Below are positions 1 to 10,865 of a stretch of DNA of 64,000 nt, piece after piece. This stretch comes from Anaeramoeba flamelloides. Lineage: Eukaryota; Metamonada; Anaeramoebidae. Numbering within the stretch: position 1 is the first letter of the stretch; each line of letters begins with the position of its first letter. The notes beneath the pieces are model-generated. The model ran no database searches and was not told where the DNA came from. It worked only from the letters and a program-made list of their open reading frames with translations. The translations under genes were made by a program, and so were the position numbers. The stretch spans positions 4,898,501 through 4,962,500 of the forward strand of contig JANTQA010000051.1 in the NCBI GenBank assembly GCA_027625915.1, written 5' to 3'.

Positions 1-204
1 TTTTCGAATTGAATTTTAAATTTACTATAAAATATATAAATAGTATTAATTAAATATTTTCGGGTCTTTTTTTATTTTAATGTTTAAATATCATGTATTT
101 TGGAGTATATTTTTATTAATGTAATTTTTTTTTGTGTCCCATTTTTTGGAATTGAGTTTACTTTAAGATTTTTTTTAGTTTGATAGTCCCTTAAATTAGA
201 GTCT

Positions 205-970
205 TTTGATAAATTGAAAAAGTAATTATAGCTGTTTTAAAAAAGTCTGTTACTATTTTTCAAACATTTTTTAATCATTATGCTTAATAAAAGTTTGAAA
301 AAAATATTGACTAAGTTGTGTAAGGTTTACAATCCCTGAAATTTGAAAAAAATGTTATCGTGTATTGGTAACGAATTACTTGTTTTTTCAGTTCTTAACT
401 TATTGATCTTTGACTTGGTATAGGTTTAAAGAGTTGTTCAAAATGGAAATTTTTGACAATTTTCAAATTATTTTTTTTTAAAAGACCAATTTATGAGTGT
501 AAGACTTAAAGACCTGTTGGAAGTTATGAGACGGATTTTTGGGTTAGAATCAAATTTATTCTCCCTCGATTTAATTTATTTTGATTAAAAAAAGAAATAT
601 TTTAAAATGCTCCAAATAAAACCAAAGCTAATTAAAAATATTTCCATTGTCAACTTAAAAAATCAAAATTTATTCTCAAACACCAACAAATGTATTAGTC
701 TTAAACTGGTCAATTTGTATTTTGTAATTAAAATATAAATTGTTAAAAACACACTTTTTGATAAAAATATTAATACCCATACCAAGCTGAATATCAATCA
801 ATCAAGAACCCAAATAACTTTCTGTGCCAATGTAAAATAATCATTTTTTAAAATATCAGGGATAGTAAACCTTATTTCACCCCATTTAGCATTTTTAGTT
901 TCACTTTTTAAAAAATGTTTGATCATCACTTGGTTAAAATTACTTCTTTAAAATTAGTAGTTTAAACAAA
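205..970. mobile_element. Foldback element M, long imperfect inverted repeats
   Basis: The left arm (about 205-470) and the right arm (about 730-970) are inverted copies of each other. The best-matched part is TAAGGTTTACAATCCCTGA near 320, against the reverse complement of the segment around 855-875. The match continues outward through a CAAACATTTTTTAA block and inward through CTTGGTATAGG/CTTGGTATGGG, so the arms may be 200 bp or more. The centre still shows weak pairing. No transposase is encoded. This looks like a decayed foldback or MITE-type element; its exact ends are uncertain. Confidence 0.6.
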
Positions 971-2829
971 TATCTTAAATGGTAAACTAATTAATCAGTT
1001 TTAGGGCTTGAAGCAGCATAATAATTAAAAATTTGAAAATAATTTAAATTTTTTGGGAAATTTTTATTTTTATCTGTATAAGGAAAATTATTCAATTCTT
1101 AGACTTGATTTTTTTTTTTTGAAAAATAACTTTTACTTTTAGGATTCCGACCTTGAAATTTTCTCAAAGATAAGAGACCATTATAAGAGTAAAAAAGGAA
1201 TTTGTTAAAAAAACTAAGAGAACCAAATTCAAGTTAAATAATTTAAAAAAAAAAAAAAATCAGAGAAAGAGAAAATTCCTTGTAAATCATACTATACTTC
1301 AAATTTAAAGATTAGTATTTTGTTTTAAATCTTATATTATCAAAAATTCTGGGTTAAATTTATTATAAAAATATCCCAAATATTAAAATTTCAAAAAAGG
1401 TAATTTTGAATTGAAAAGGGAGAAGATTCGAGATGATTTTCCTATTTTCAATATCCGAACTGTTCTTTTTTTTTTTTTTTTCAGATTCATAAACACATAT
1501 CAACAACAAAAAAAAATAAAAAAATAGATAAATAAATAGGGATGATAAATTACAATCCATTTTTTGAAAAATTCTTTTTATAAAAAAGGGTAAGGAATTG
1601 AAAATGAATTGAACCCCCCCCCCTTTTTTTTTTTTTTTTATTTAACACACATATTAGCTTGTTAAATATTAAATATTATTCTCGATCATTAATGGATTCT
1701 TAACACAACTGGATTTTCTTTGTTTTTATGATCTAAATTGTGAAATAAAGCTATAAAAGTTTCCTATCACAATGATAGATGATATTATAATTGTGTGGAA
1801 TTTGATAGTTATTTTTCTTCCTCACGATTATATCATTTTATTCAAAAAAAAAAAAAATTAAATTTCAAAAGAAATCAAGGAAATCAAATGGTATTTTTCG
1901 AAATTTACTTTTAAAATTTTGAAAATTGGTATTTTTATATACTTTATAAATTTCAGATCTCTATTACAGTAAGGTTTTTTTATCAATTTGTTTTTCAATA
2001 TCAAGAACGAAAAAATTGGATAGTATTATTTTTTTTCAGTTTTTTACTCTATTCGTTCGAATACAAACTTTCAGAATCTTTTCACATTCTGTTTAGACAC
2101 AAATAAAGTTATTAATAAAAAACAAATAATTTTTCCTAAATTTTCATTATGAGGTTGAAAAGACTATATTATTTCTTATTATTACATTTTATTCTACCCT
2201 TTTGTGTTACTAAAAAGTGCCTAGTTTTTTCTTTATTTTTTTAGAAATATTTCGAAAAAAAAACACTACATACATATTTAACTGGTATTAAAATTTCTTA
2301 TAGATTTATATTACAAATTAATTAATTCACTAATAGAGTTACTTCAAAGGAGAATAGTATTTATAATACAAAAAAAAACATACAATGTTTTTTTAGGAAA
2401 TAACTTATTTTGATTTTCAGACTTCAATATGATACACAAAAAACCGCGAGAATGTAATTTTCAACTACTGATGAATTCAAAAATACACTTCCCAACAATT
2501 AGATTCAATTTTCATTTGTTAAAGAATTGATTAGCTTTCAATTTTCCGATACATTTAAACTATAAATCTCTTTGATTTAAAGTTAATCTTTTGTTAATAT
2601 TTTCTAGCAAAATAAAAATATTTTGAAAGCAGAAATAGAGGTTTATAAAAATTAGAATTTAAATGAAAAAAAATTCAATTTATTATTAACTATAAATTTT
2701 ATTTTTTAAAAAACATCTTCAAACCAAAGGAACCAAACAAATAAAATTAATATCTTCTACATTAATCTTTTACTTCATTGTTAACCAGGCAGAAAGAGAT
2801 TCAGAGAAAAAAAAATTTAGGAAAAAGAT

Positions 2830-3025
2830 ACAGTCAGTTCCACTTTTAAGACAAAGCTCTGGACGAAATTTAAGACACAAAAAAAAATTCAAATTAAGGT
2901 ACATTTTTTGGAATTTTTTTAAGCACAAATTATTTTACTAGAATTTTAATTTTGTACCTTAATTTCAGATTTTTTTGTGTCTTAAATTTGGTACAAAGTT
3001 TGTATCTTAAAAAGGGAACTGAACG
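2830..3025. mobile_element. MITE J, Tc1/mariner-like
   Basis: An element of about 195 bp with inverted repeats of about 75 bp. The left end reads TACAGTCAGTTCCACTTTTA and the right end, inverted, reads TACGTTCAGTTCCCTTTTTA. Both arms contain a TTTAAGACACAAAAAAA block and end at GGTAC. The TA at the edges and the CAGT-type tip resemble Tc1/mariner non-autonomous elements. No coding capacity is present. Confidence 0.7.
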
Positions 3026-4338
3026 TATATAAAAAAAAAAGTGGTAAATTCTTTTGATTCTATTTATTTTCAAAAGACAAATGAAAATTTCTTATTTCAA
3101 AAATCTTTTTCTACTTATTAATTGAAAAATACCCAAGATGCAAACAAAATAAATTATAAATGAAATTTCTAAAGATTTAATTATACTATTTTAATGAACT
3201 TTGAGACAAAATTTAGATTTCTGCAATTCAATTGAATTCAAATGTTATTTAAAATCTTTTCTGTGGATCCTTAATAATAGGGAGAAATTATCATAAGAGA
3301 ATTTTTGATTTTTATTGTTTTCATCAGATCTTTAAAATGTTGAGCTTTTTTTAATGATCCATTTTTATCAATGAAATTCAAAAAGTTTATTTTTGAAATA
3401 GTAAAATGGCCGTAAATAGAAGGTAATTATAATCAATTTATTTTCTGACAAATTTTTTTTAATCCTATTAGCAAATATAATAAAATCACAAAACCTACAA
3501 CGATCAAAAACTGGGTTTTAGGGATTTTTGAATCAAAAAATTTATCTAAAAAGTGATCAACTCAACTGATTTTAAATAAAAAAAAATCGAATAATTTGTC
3601 AAAGATCAAACAAAAATTCGAAAAAACAATTTTTATTTCAAATTACCAAGACTCCAAATCAATTAAAAAGTTTTTATTTTTTAAAAATTTAACTCACAAA
3701 AAACTAAGAAAACTCAAAAGAATCGGAAAAATTCATGTAACCCCAAAAGAATATTCATACCTGGTTTTTTATATGATTTAAAAATCTGTGAACAAAAATA
3801 GCTTTTAATTTTTATAAAATGATCTCGTCAGTTTAAAGTCCAAGCTAATTTACACTGTTCCAAAATGTTAATCACGGGAAATTCTTTAACGATTACCCCA
3901 ACAGATTTTCTAAACAATTTTCTGGTTTAATTAAATTATTTCTGATAAAAAATTTAAATTCGCTTTCAAATTGAGAATTTTAATTAATTTGTTTTTCCAT
4001 AAGTCGAAAAAATTGCTTCCCAAAAAAACCAACAATCTGTGTTCTCAAAAACAATAAGTCAAATTGCAATCTTTTTAGTTTTGACATCTTACTGGAACCA
4101 ATAAAAATTTAAAAATTATTTTCAACAAGAGAATAAAAAAAAGATCTGGTTGTAAATTCTTTGACTTTACAAACTCATGGGAAAACCAACTTAAAAAATA
4201 ATAAGGAAATTTATTAATTCTCCATACCTTTTCCACATTTTTTATAAAAATCTTTCTCAAATCTCTTTTATATCATCGACAATTCCTTATCTCAGAATTC
4301 TTTTTCAACAACAAAAGGTATAAAAAACAAAGATCAAA

Positions 4339-6561
4339 ATGTATTTCCCAAGTGAACCGTCGTCTGACGAGTACACACTTCGATCTGTGTCGCCTGTCAG
4401 GAACATTCTTCTATCACCACCAAATAGTGATTTTGAATTACCATTGTCACCCCTCAGCGAGACATATAACTCTTTAGAATCTCGTTCCTTAAATAATTAT
4501 GATGAATATAATTTTTTAACCTATTCTTTCTCCAATTTAACATTATCTGACAACGACAATTCAAGTGACAACTTGAGTTCAATTACAAAATTCAAAATAC
4601 CAAAGATTATAATTTCTACAGCTAATTCTTATTCAACAGAAGAGCAATCGGAAGAAGCAGATGAGGAAAACTTTCGAAATGACAAAATCAACCAATCCCG
4701 ATATCATACCAATTTCATTAGTATTGAAAAAGATAACAACCACGATCTAAACCAGAACATAAAACAAGAAGATCAGAATTGGAACGAAGAAATAAATAAG
4801 GTGCCAAACCAGAAACCAAAAAAACCAATACAAAAGTCTGTATCAAAAGTTCTTTTATTCAAGTCGAGCCTCCAAAAAGAAAAAGCGAACATTTCAACAT
4901 TTCCGCCAAATGACTTTTTGCAAAATCAACCTCTTTCCAAATTTTTTATGAACGATGAAATTAAAAAAGAAACAGGTTTTGATCAAGACATTTTGATTTC
5001 CCCTAACGAAGGGCCATTTGAAAATGTAAAAATATTTGAAAATGACTTTTATCGAATGATAAAAAACAAAAGATCACCCAGCAAACCAAACAATTTTCAG
5101 ATAAAGAACAAAAACTCTCCAAATCCGAACAAAATCAATTTTTTATCACCAATGACTATTGGAAAAACACAAACAAATACTACAACGAAAATGAAAACAA
5201 GAACTAGTACCAAAATAAAACGAAAAACTAGAAAAAAAAAATCCACAAGAAGGAAAACTAAAAATAATTATTTTAATCTTAGTAATACCCTTACAACTTC
5301 ACCCTTATCAATCGAGAGTTCCGATTTAATTCAAAACTACAATGAAAAGGAAAACACAAATAAAACTGAAATTCAAATTGAAAATGAAATTGAAAAGGAA
5401 AAGGAAAAGGGGAATGGAAATAAAATGAAAGATTCGCAAAATCCAGAAGTAAATGTTACATTTGGGCTGAGGAAAAGGCCGAGAAGAAGGTCTTCTCAAC
5501 GAATTTTTTCGAGTTATAAACATTTGCCAAAATCATTTAGTCCGATCACATATGAACTTCCAAAATCACGATATGGTTCGCAGATACAAGAAGATCCCAA
5601 AAGTAAATTAATAGCAAGTATCAGTAACCAAGAAAATGGTGTTATAAATCAAAATAAACAGCAAATAATCAAAAGCAAGAATAGCGAAAGGGTTAAGCTT
5701 GGGAAGTCAGTTTATAAAGTCTTAATCGGTGTCCTGTGGGTAAAATTAGGCTGCACGGGCCTAACACAGATCTCTCCGTATTCGCAAAAATTTGTATACC
5801 AAATTTCAAAGATGTTGAATATCTCAAAATCAAACATCAATTCTTCACCTTTGGTATTAAAAAATTTATTGTCCAATTCACGAAGGACATTCGCAGAATT
5901 CGTTTTAGAAATTTTAATTGGTGTCTTGTCTTTATGCTCTTTAAACGAGCCACCAAATGCTTCGTTACAATTAAAAGATACATTAAAAGAGATTTCAGTT
6001 TTCCAAAAAAGCCACCCTAATAACGAAATATTCACAAAGAATCTAAAGTGCTGTGTGAATGAAAAGCAAAAGGAATTAATAAACAAATTGAATAATTTAT
6101 ACCACCAAATCTTTGTTGAAGATGTTTTATTATTTTGGTTTGAAAAGCGATTCATTAAAAAAACTGGATTGAGACTACCACCTATGCAAAGATCCAAATT
6201 ATTTTCTCAATATATTTCAATAATTGGTAACTATTGCTTTCAAAGATGCTGTAATTTGTTAGCTGAAGAGCTGACAAAAGAAGGTAAAGATAACATCGCT
6301 TCCCAATATTTTAGACTTATCAATTTGTCTTACCAATTGAACCCTTTGAATTGTTACACCAATAACCGAATGGGGAAGATGAAGTTAATCACAAAGCTAA
6401 TCGTAAAATTTTCTGTAAACAAAGGCGAATATTGGGACGAGATCATTTATGATTTTTCCAAAAAAGTTGATTTCAACCTGGATAATATTTTGTCAACTTA
6501 TCCTTTTAATTACATCTTGAATTTGCCCTTAATTCAAAAAAATGTTAAAATTCAAAATTAA
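4339..6561 (+). CDS. Uncharacterised 740-aa protein, SP-rich disordered N-terminus
   Basis: A long uninterrupted frame from ATG to TAA gives 740 residues with no need for introns. I do not recognise the family. Residues 1 to about 450 look disordered and contain many Ser-Pro pairs (SVSP, LLSPP, LPLSPL, KRSPSK, FLSPMT, TTSPLS, SFSP), which are typical proline-directed kinase sites. They also contain two basic clusters, around RKKKSTRRK and RKRPRRRSSQR, that could act as nuclear localisation signals, and a short Glu/Lys tract. From about residue 450 to the end the sequence becomes helical and hydrophobic with few charged repeats and no transmembrane segments, so a folded domain is likely there. 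A nuclear, cell-cycle-regulated protein is a reasonable inference only. Codon content is distinctly richer in G and C than the flanks, supporting a real gene. Confidence 0.88.
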   Translation: MYFPSEPSSDEYTLRSVSPVRNILLSPPNSDFELPLSPLSETYNSLESRSLNNYDEYNFLTYSFSNLTLSDNDNSSDNLSSITKFKIPKIIISTANSYSTEEQSEEADEENFRNDKINQSRYHTNFISIEKDNNHDLNQNIKQEDQNWNEEINKVPNQKPKKPIQKSVSKVLLFKSSLQKEKANISTFPPNDFLQNQPLSKFFMNDEIKKETGFDQDILISPNEGPFENVKIFENDFYRMIKNKRSPSKPNNFQIKNKNSPNPNKINFLSPMTIGKTQTNTTTKMKTRTSTKIKRKTRKKKSTRRKTKNNYFNLSNTLTTSPLSIESSDLIQNYNEKENTNKTEIQIENEIEKEKEKGNGNKMKDSQNPEVNVTFGLRKRPRRRSSQRIFSSYKHLPKSFSPITYELPKSRYGSQIQEDPKSKLIASISNQENGVINQNKQQIIKSKNSERVKLGKSVYKVLIGVLWVKLGCTGLTQISPYSQKFVYQISKMLNISKSNINSSPLVLKNLLSNSRRTFAEFVLEILIGVLSLCSLNEPPNASLQLKDTLKEISVFQKSHPNNEIFTKNLKCCVNEKQKELINKLNNLYHQIFVEDVLLFWFEKRFIKKTGLRLPPMQRSKLFSQYISIIGNYCFQRCCNLLAEELTKEGKDNIASQYFRLINLSYQLNPLNCYTNNRMGKMKLITKLIVKFSVNKGEYWDEIIYDFSKKVDFNLDNILSTYPFNYILNLPLIQKNVKIQN

Positions 6562-6785
6562 TAAATTTTCATTCAAATCAAGTTTTAAAATGTAACTTTT
6601 GTAAGATTTGGTTGAATGACCATATTTCATTTTCTAATAATTAATCTTTATTTTGTTTTTATAATTTAAATAATTTTACATATTTATGTAATAAAAACAA
6701 ATAATTTGATGTGGACTAAAAAAATTATTTTTTTTTAGAATATTTATTTTGTTCTAATAATTTTTTTTTCTTTAAATATTAAATA

Positions 6786-6820
6786 TCTATCTATCTATCT
6801 ATCCATCCATCTATATATAT
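6786..6820. repeat. CTAT/CCAT tetranucleotide microsatellite
   Basis: About nine tandem CTAT-like units with a CCAT variant in the middle, running into a short TA tract. Confidence 0.85.
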
Positions 6821-7220
6821 AATTTTTCTTTTTTTCTTTTTTTTTTTCTGAACCTACTCTTTATTTATTTTTTCAAATTGAATTTTATAATAATTTTTTT
6901 TTCCTTTTTGTGAACATTATAAATTTGTAAATAAAGCTAATATTATTTTTATTTATTTACTTTTTATTTTCTTATTTATTTATTTTATCACTATTATAAA
7001 TGTCATCTTTATTTCTTTTTTATAATATTTTTTCATCAAAATTGGACGCATCTTAGAATTTTAGTATATATGTTAATATATTGCTTCAGTGGGAACTCTA
7101 TATATGGTAATATTTTTATAAGAAAGAACGTCTTTGAACATTATTTCAATTTTTTTTATTACTTAAATATGATTTTTTTCTTTGAAAAAAGTTCTATGAA
7201 AAAAAAAAGAAATATAAATT

Positions 7221-7560
7221 AAGGGATTAGCGTCTACCAAGGAGAAGCCTATGAACATTGTATGTTGTTATTGTACCTAACCACATTAGTGTTCCATGGT
7301 TCAAATGTATCTAAAAAATCGATTAATCAAGTAGTAATATTTGTTGATCTCATCAATTAAAAAGGATCTTTGTATTAGTAAAAAAACCCAACAATTTCAG
7401 AATAAAATCTGCACTTCGCCATAAATTTAAAGGTTGAATTATCAATATTCAGACTACAAAGTCACAAAGTATCTTTCAGAATTTGTGACAAAAAAAAATT
7501 AATTGCCAAAAAAATTTTATTTTTTTAAACAATTCAATAATTCATTAAGAGATTATTTTT
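7221..7560 (+). repeat. Repeat F, copy 1
   Basis: This block matches 25801-26120 in the same orientation. The shared start is GGATTAGCGTCTACCAAGGA (here) against GGATTAACGTCTACCAAGGA. Similarity continues through GATCTTTGTATTAGTAAAAA and ATCAATATTCAG over roughly 300 bp. No terminal inverted repeats were found and no protein is encoded. The second copy lies inside the third CCT8 intron. Confidence 0.7.
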
Positions 7561-7589
7561 ACAAAAAAAATTCTTTCTCAAATATTGTA

Positions 7590-8050
7590 AATAAACACTT
7601 TTCAGTCAAAAGGTCCAGTTTTAATGAAGAAATAGTATATATTCTATGAGTTTAATCCATTATTCTTATCAAACTATTTTTTAATTTTTAGTTCAAAATC
7701 ATTTTTTCTGATTTTTTTAAATTTTTACTTTACTATTCAGATTTCTGTTTTCCAATTTTTTTCTTTTTGTAAATTCTTTAGTGTTACTTTTGCTTTTTTT
7801 CTTGTTTTCTTTTATTTTCCTTTCTTATCATTTTGTTTTTAGATTTCTTTTTCTTTTTGTTCTTTTAGAAAGATCATATGGAAAAAAATAAGATTTTTGA
7901 AAATAGAAATTAATATAAAAAGAATTGAGATTATATAATTTCTTTTTAAATGAATACAATTATTTACTAAAAATCTTCTTTTTAAATATTTTTGATTTTC
8001 AATATTCAATAATAAAAAAATAAATTTTATTTTCAAAAATTAGGATTCAC
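7590..8050 (+). mobile_element. Element E, copy 1 (diverged, left part)
   Basis: The segment starts CACTTTTCAGTCAAAAGGTC and continues into TTCTATGAGTTTAATCCATT, both matching the better copy at 56605-57175. A pyrimidine-rich tract with TTTTGCTTTTTTTC follows, as in the other copies. The right end was not identified. Confidence 0.5.
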
Positions 8051-8210
8051 TTTATATTAGTTTTCGGTTTTGATTTTTTTGTTTATTTTTTTTTTTTTCA
8101 ATATCAAGCTTTTATAAGTTTGTTGTAATTAAATAGAGAATTATTAAAGCGATTTTTTATGGTAATATTGATAAGTTAGAAAGGATATTTTCGTTTTGAT
8201 TTTTATTTTG

Positions 8211-8535
8211 TTATTATTTTTTCGTTATTTAGTGTAAAAAAAAGTTTTTTTTATGTTAAAACTGAAAATGAAATTTTTATTTTAGGTTATGAGAGAAATT
8301 GAAATTCAATTAAAAATTAAAAATTAATATTGATTATAATAACTTCTTATTATATTGTATATCCAAACCTTCCAAATCTTGTGTGAAAGTTTATTAGGCA
8401 TGGTTATTTATTGTATATTTTATTATTATCTTTTACGAAATAGAAAATTAAATTAGGCTCATAACCTAAAATAAATTTTTCATTTTCATTTATATCTTAT
8501 AAAATATTTTTTTTTACACTCAATAAAGAAAATAA
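8211..8535. mobile_element. TIR element I
   Basis: The left arm, about 8211-8293, contains TTTAGTGTAAAAA and TTTATTTTAGGTTATGAG. The right arm, 8458-8535, is its inverted copy, with CTCATAACCTAAAATAAAT and TTTTTACACTCAATAAAG. The arms are about 80 bp and the whole is about 325 bp. No coding content. It is a MITE-like element. Confidence 0.7.
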
Positions 8536-9544
8536 AAAAAAAAAAAAAAGGAAAGAAACATGATAATGTTTTAAATTCATTACTTTTAAATGGTAGAAAC
8601 TATTTTTTTTTTTTTAATTTTCAAAATTAATGATTCAATATTAAATGAGGTCTGTTTTATGAATTTCTTTATCAATTAAAAAAAAAAAAATGATTAACAC
8701 ATTTTTATTATTATATTTTTTTTTGTTATACATGAGAAAAGTTTTGAATCAGAAAAAGCAATTTCTATGCTTTATAAATATCCACTGTAAAGTGGGGCCG
8801 ATTGTATTAAAAATATAAAGTATATTGAGAAAAGAAATCCTTAAAGAATAAAAATTGTATTTTGATATTTTCAAACCAACCTTGGAATTTGTCAGACAGG
8901 GGTATGTTTTATTTCTATCACAATTAAATCTTAAAAAAAAAAAAAAAAAAAAAAATATTTCTATTCAAAGCTTTAACTGAATTTAATTGTTTATGATTGG
9001 TTATTAAAAAAAGAACTTTATTACGGAAAGAAAAAAATTCAAAAATTCAAAATAAAGATTCCAAAGAATGAAGATTCAATTTAAGATAAGTACTTTAAAA
9101 TAATCATCATCTTTTTCTTTTTAGGTATTTACACTTAAAAGATCTTGAAAAAATTAAAAAATTATTTGTAAATTGTTGATCATCTATAAGATTTCTATCA
9201 AAAAATTCAAATTTAATTTATTTAAAATCGAAATTTTTGGTAGATAACAAAATTATGGTTTATAAAAGATAATTGTATAACCATGAAATGATGTCATGAT
9301 AAGGAATGTGTATAATACAGAAATCTATTTCTGTGTCTCTTTACCATTCTCTATAAAATTGGAATGACTATAAAAGATAACTTTAAAGGGAAGGATAAAA
9401 ATTATATTAACCCTTTTTCGGACTTTTGAAATTCACAAAATAATTGAGAAAATAATGTATATATCTTTTAGATAGTTAACTTCGAAAATTTAAAAATTCT
9501 CGGTGTTGACCATTTAAAATAAATGATTGAAAAATACTTTCGAG

Positions 9545-9632
9545 TTTCCATGGTTTCAGTGATTTCTGTGATTTCAGGTGATTATGTTGATTTCTTTGAT
9601 TTCTGGATTTTTTGTGATTTTTTGTGATTTTT
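9545..9632 (+). repeat. GTGATTTCT-type minisatellite
   Basis: Imperfect tandem units of about 9-10 bp related to GTGATTTCT and TTTTTGTGAT. A shorter similar patch occurs near 14482-14502. Confidence 0.6.
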
Positions 9633-9648
9633 CTGAAATTCAATTTTT

Positions 9649-10224
9649 ATATGTCCCTACAACCCAAAAAACACTAAAAATGGAAAACTGATCAAATACT
9701 TTCCATTAATACAATTAAAAAAACTAAATGAAAAAATTAAAATAAATAAAGTTTCAATTTAACTTTTTCTTGAAAACATTTTTTGCCAAAATCATTGAAT
9801 TCACACTTGAAATTATGTATATTTTTAGATTCACTATCTTGTTTTAACTGATTTACTAAAACAAATTCTAAATTATGTGAAATTTCTTTTCACAAAAGGC
9901 CTAATTTGGTCCTCAAAAGTTTTTTTTAGTTTTAAATGGTAAAATTAAAAAAAAGTTGTACTAAAAGGATCAACTTTCTGGAAAAGCATTCTAATTTAAT
10001 ATATTAACTTATTCTTTGATTTCAAAATTTTCTCAACCCCAATTTTTCAAAAAAAAATAAAAAAGTGACCAGTAATTTCAAAAAATATTTTCGATATTCA
10101 AAAGTTGAGAGTGTTTTTATTCTATAAAAATTTATACCAGTGGTTAATTGAATTAAGTTATAAACTTAGATTTCGAAAAATATTAATCAGAAAAAAATAG
10201 TGCTTAATTTTATTTAGGACATAT
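9649..10224 (+). mobile_element. Element A, copy 1 (~576 bp)
   Basis: The element begins ATATGTCCCTACAACCCAAA and ends GGACATAT, an 8-bp inverted end. It matches 31546-32123 along its whole length in the same orientation, for example AAAACTGATCAAATAC, TTTTGCCAAAATCAT and GTGGTTAATTGAAT. The two copies are almost the same length and differ by scattered substitutions. No protein is encoded, so it is likely a non-autonomous transposable element. Confidence 0.75.
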
Positions 10225-10865
10225 TAGTTTGAAAAAAAAAAAATTATCTTAGGATGTGATAAGAATTGATTTTTTTATTATTTGTGTTATGATAGAAATT
10301 GAATTTTCTATTTCAAAAAAGATAATTTTAAAATAAATAAACAGTTTCAATGACGGTAAGTTTCTCACGTGGGTAGGAATAGCTGTACTTTTAATTGTAA
10401 AATAAAAGGATCAAAATTTTCATACTGCTTTTTAAAATAATCACAACACAAGAATTAAAACAAATCACCAAAGTCCACCATTCTATAAAAAGGACAAACA
10501 AATAAATTAAAACTTTTTCAAGTAATTATAAAAATTGAAATTATAAAGGACTTTAAAAGTCTTTTTTTGGAAAATTACAGAAAAATTTTATTCATTTATT
10601 TTGCAACAAATAGTAACTTGACCTTATAAAAAGAATCAATTTCATCAATAATTTTTATGATTTAAAGTTCAATTTTCAGTATTTTCTTTTCAAATAAGAA
10701 TGAATACATTTAAAGCACTGGATACTAATAAACAGAAAATTTGAGAATAAAAGAAACACACCATCGCCAAAAAGATATAAGTACTGCCAAAATTACAAAG
10801 TAAAATCATTTTTATATTTTTACACTTTTTTTTTCAAAATTTGATTACAAGAGTATATTAATGTT

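Larger units (their letters stand above)
1..4338. other. Gene-free repeat-bearing region
   Basis: I see no supported exon here. The stretch holds foldback element M (205-970), the short TIR element J (2830-3025) and many A and T runs. One short open stretch at 3596-3781 reads as a lysine-rich peptide, but it lacks an ATG and a recognisable domain. A TATA-like run at about 4319-4327 lies just upstream of the 4339 start codon and could belong to that gene's promoter. Confidence 0.6.
6562..10865. other. Intergenic region with several repeat families
   Basis: No exon is supported between the 740-aa gene and the BAR gene. The stretch contains a CTAT microsatellite (6786-6820), one copy of repeat F (7221-7560), an E-type element (about 7590-8050), TIR element I (8211-8535), a GTGATTTCT-like minisatellite (9545-9632) and one copy of element A (9649-10224). 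The rest is AT-rich sequence without recognisable features. Confidence 0.55.

Noticed and set aside
3596-3781. Lysine-rich open stretch near the left end
   Set aside because: It has no ATG at its start, no domain and no splice partner. Composition explains it.
5712-6197. 161-codon antisense frame over the 740-aa gene
   Set aside because: A shadow of the plus-strand gene; codon bias and length favour the plus strand.
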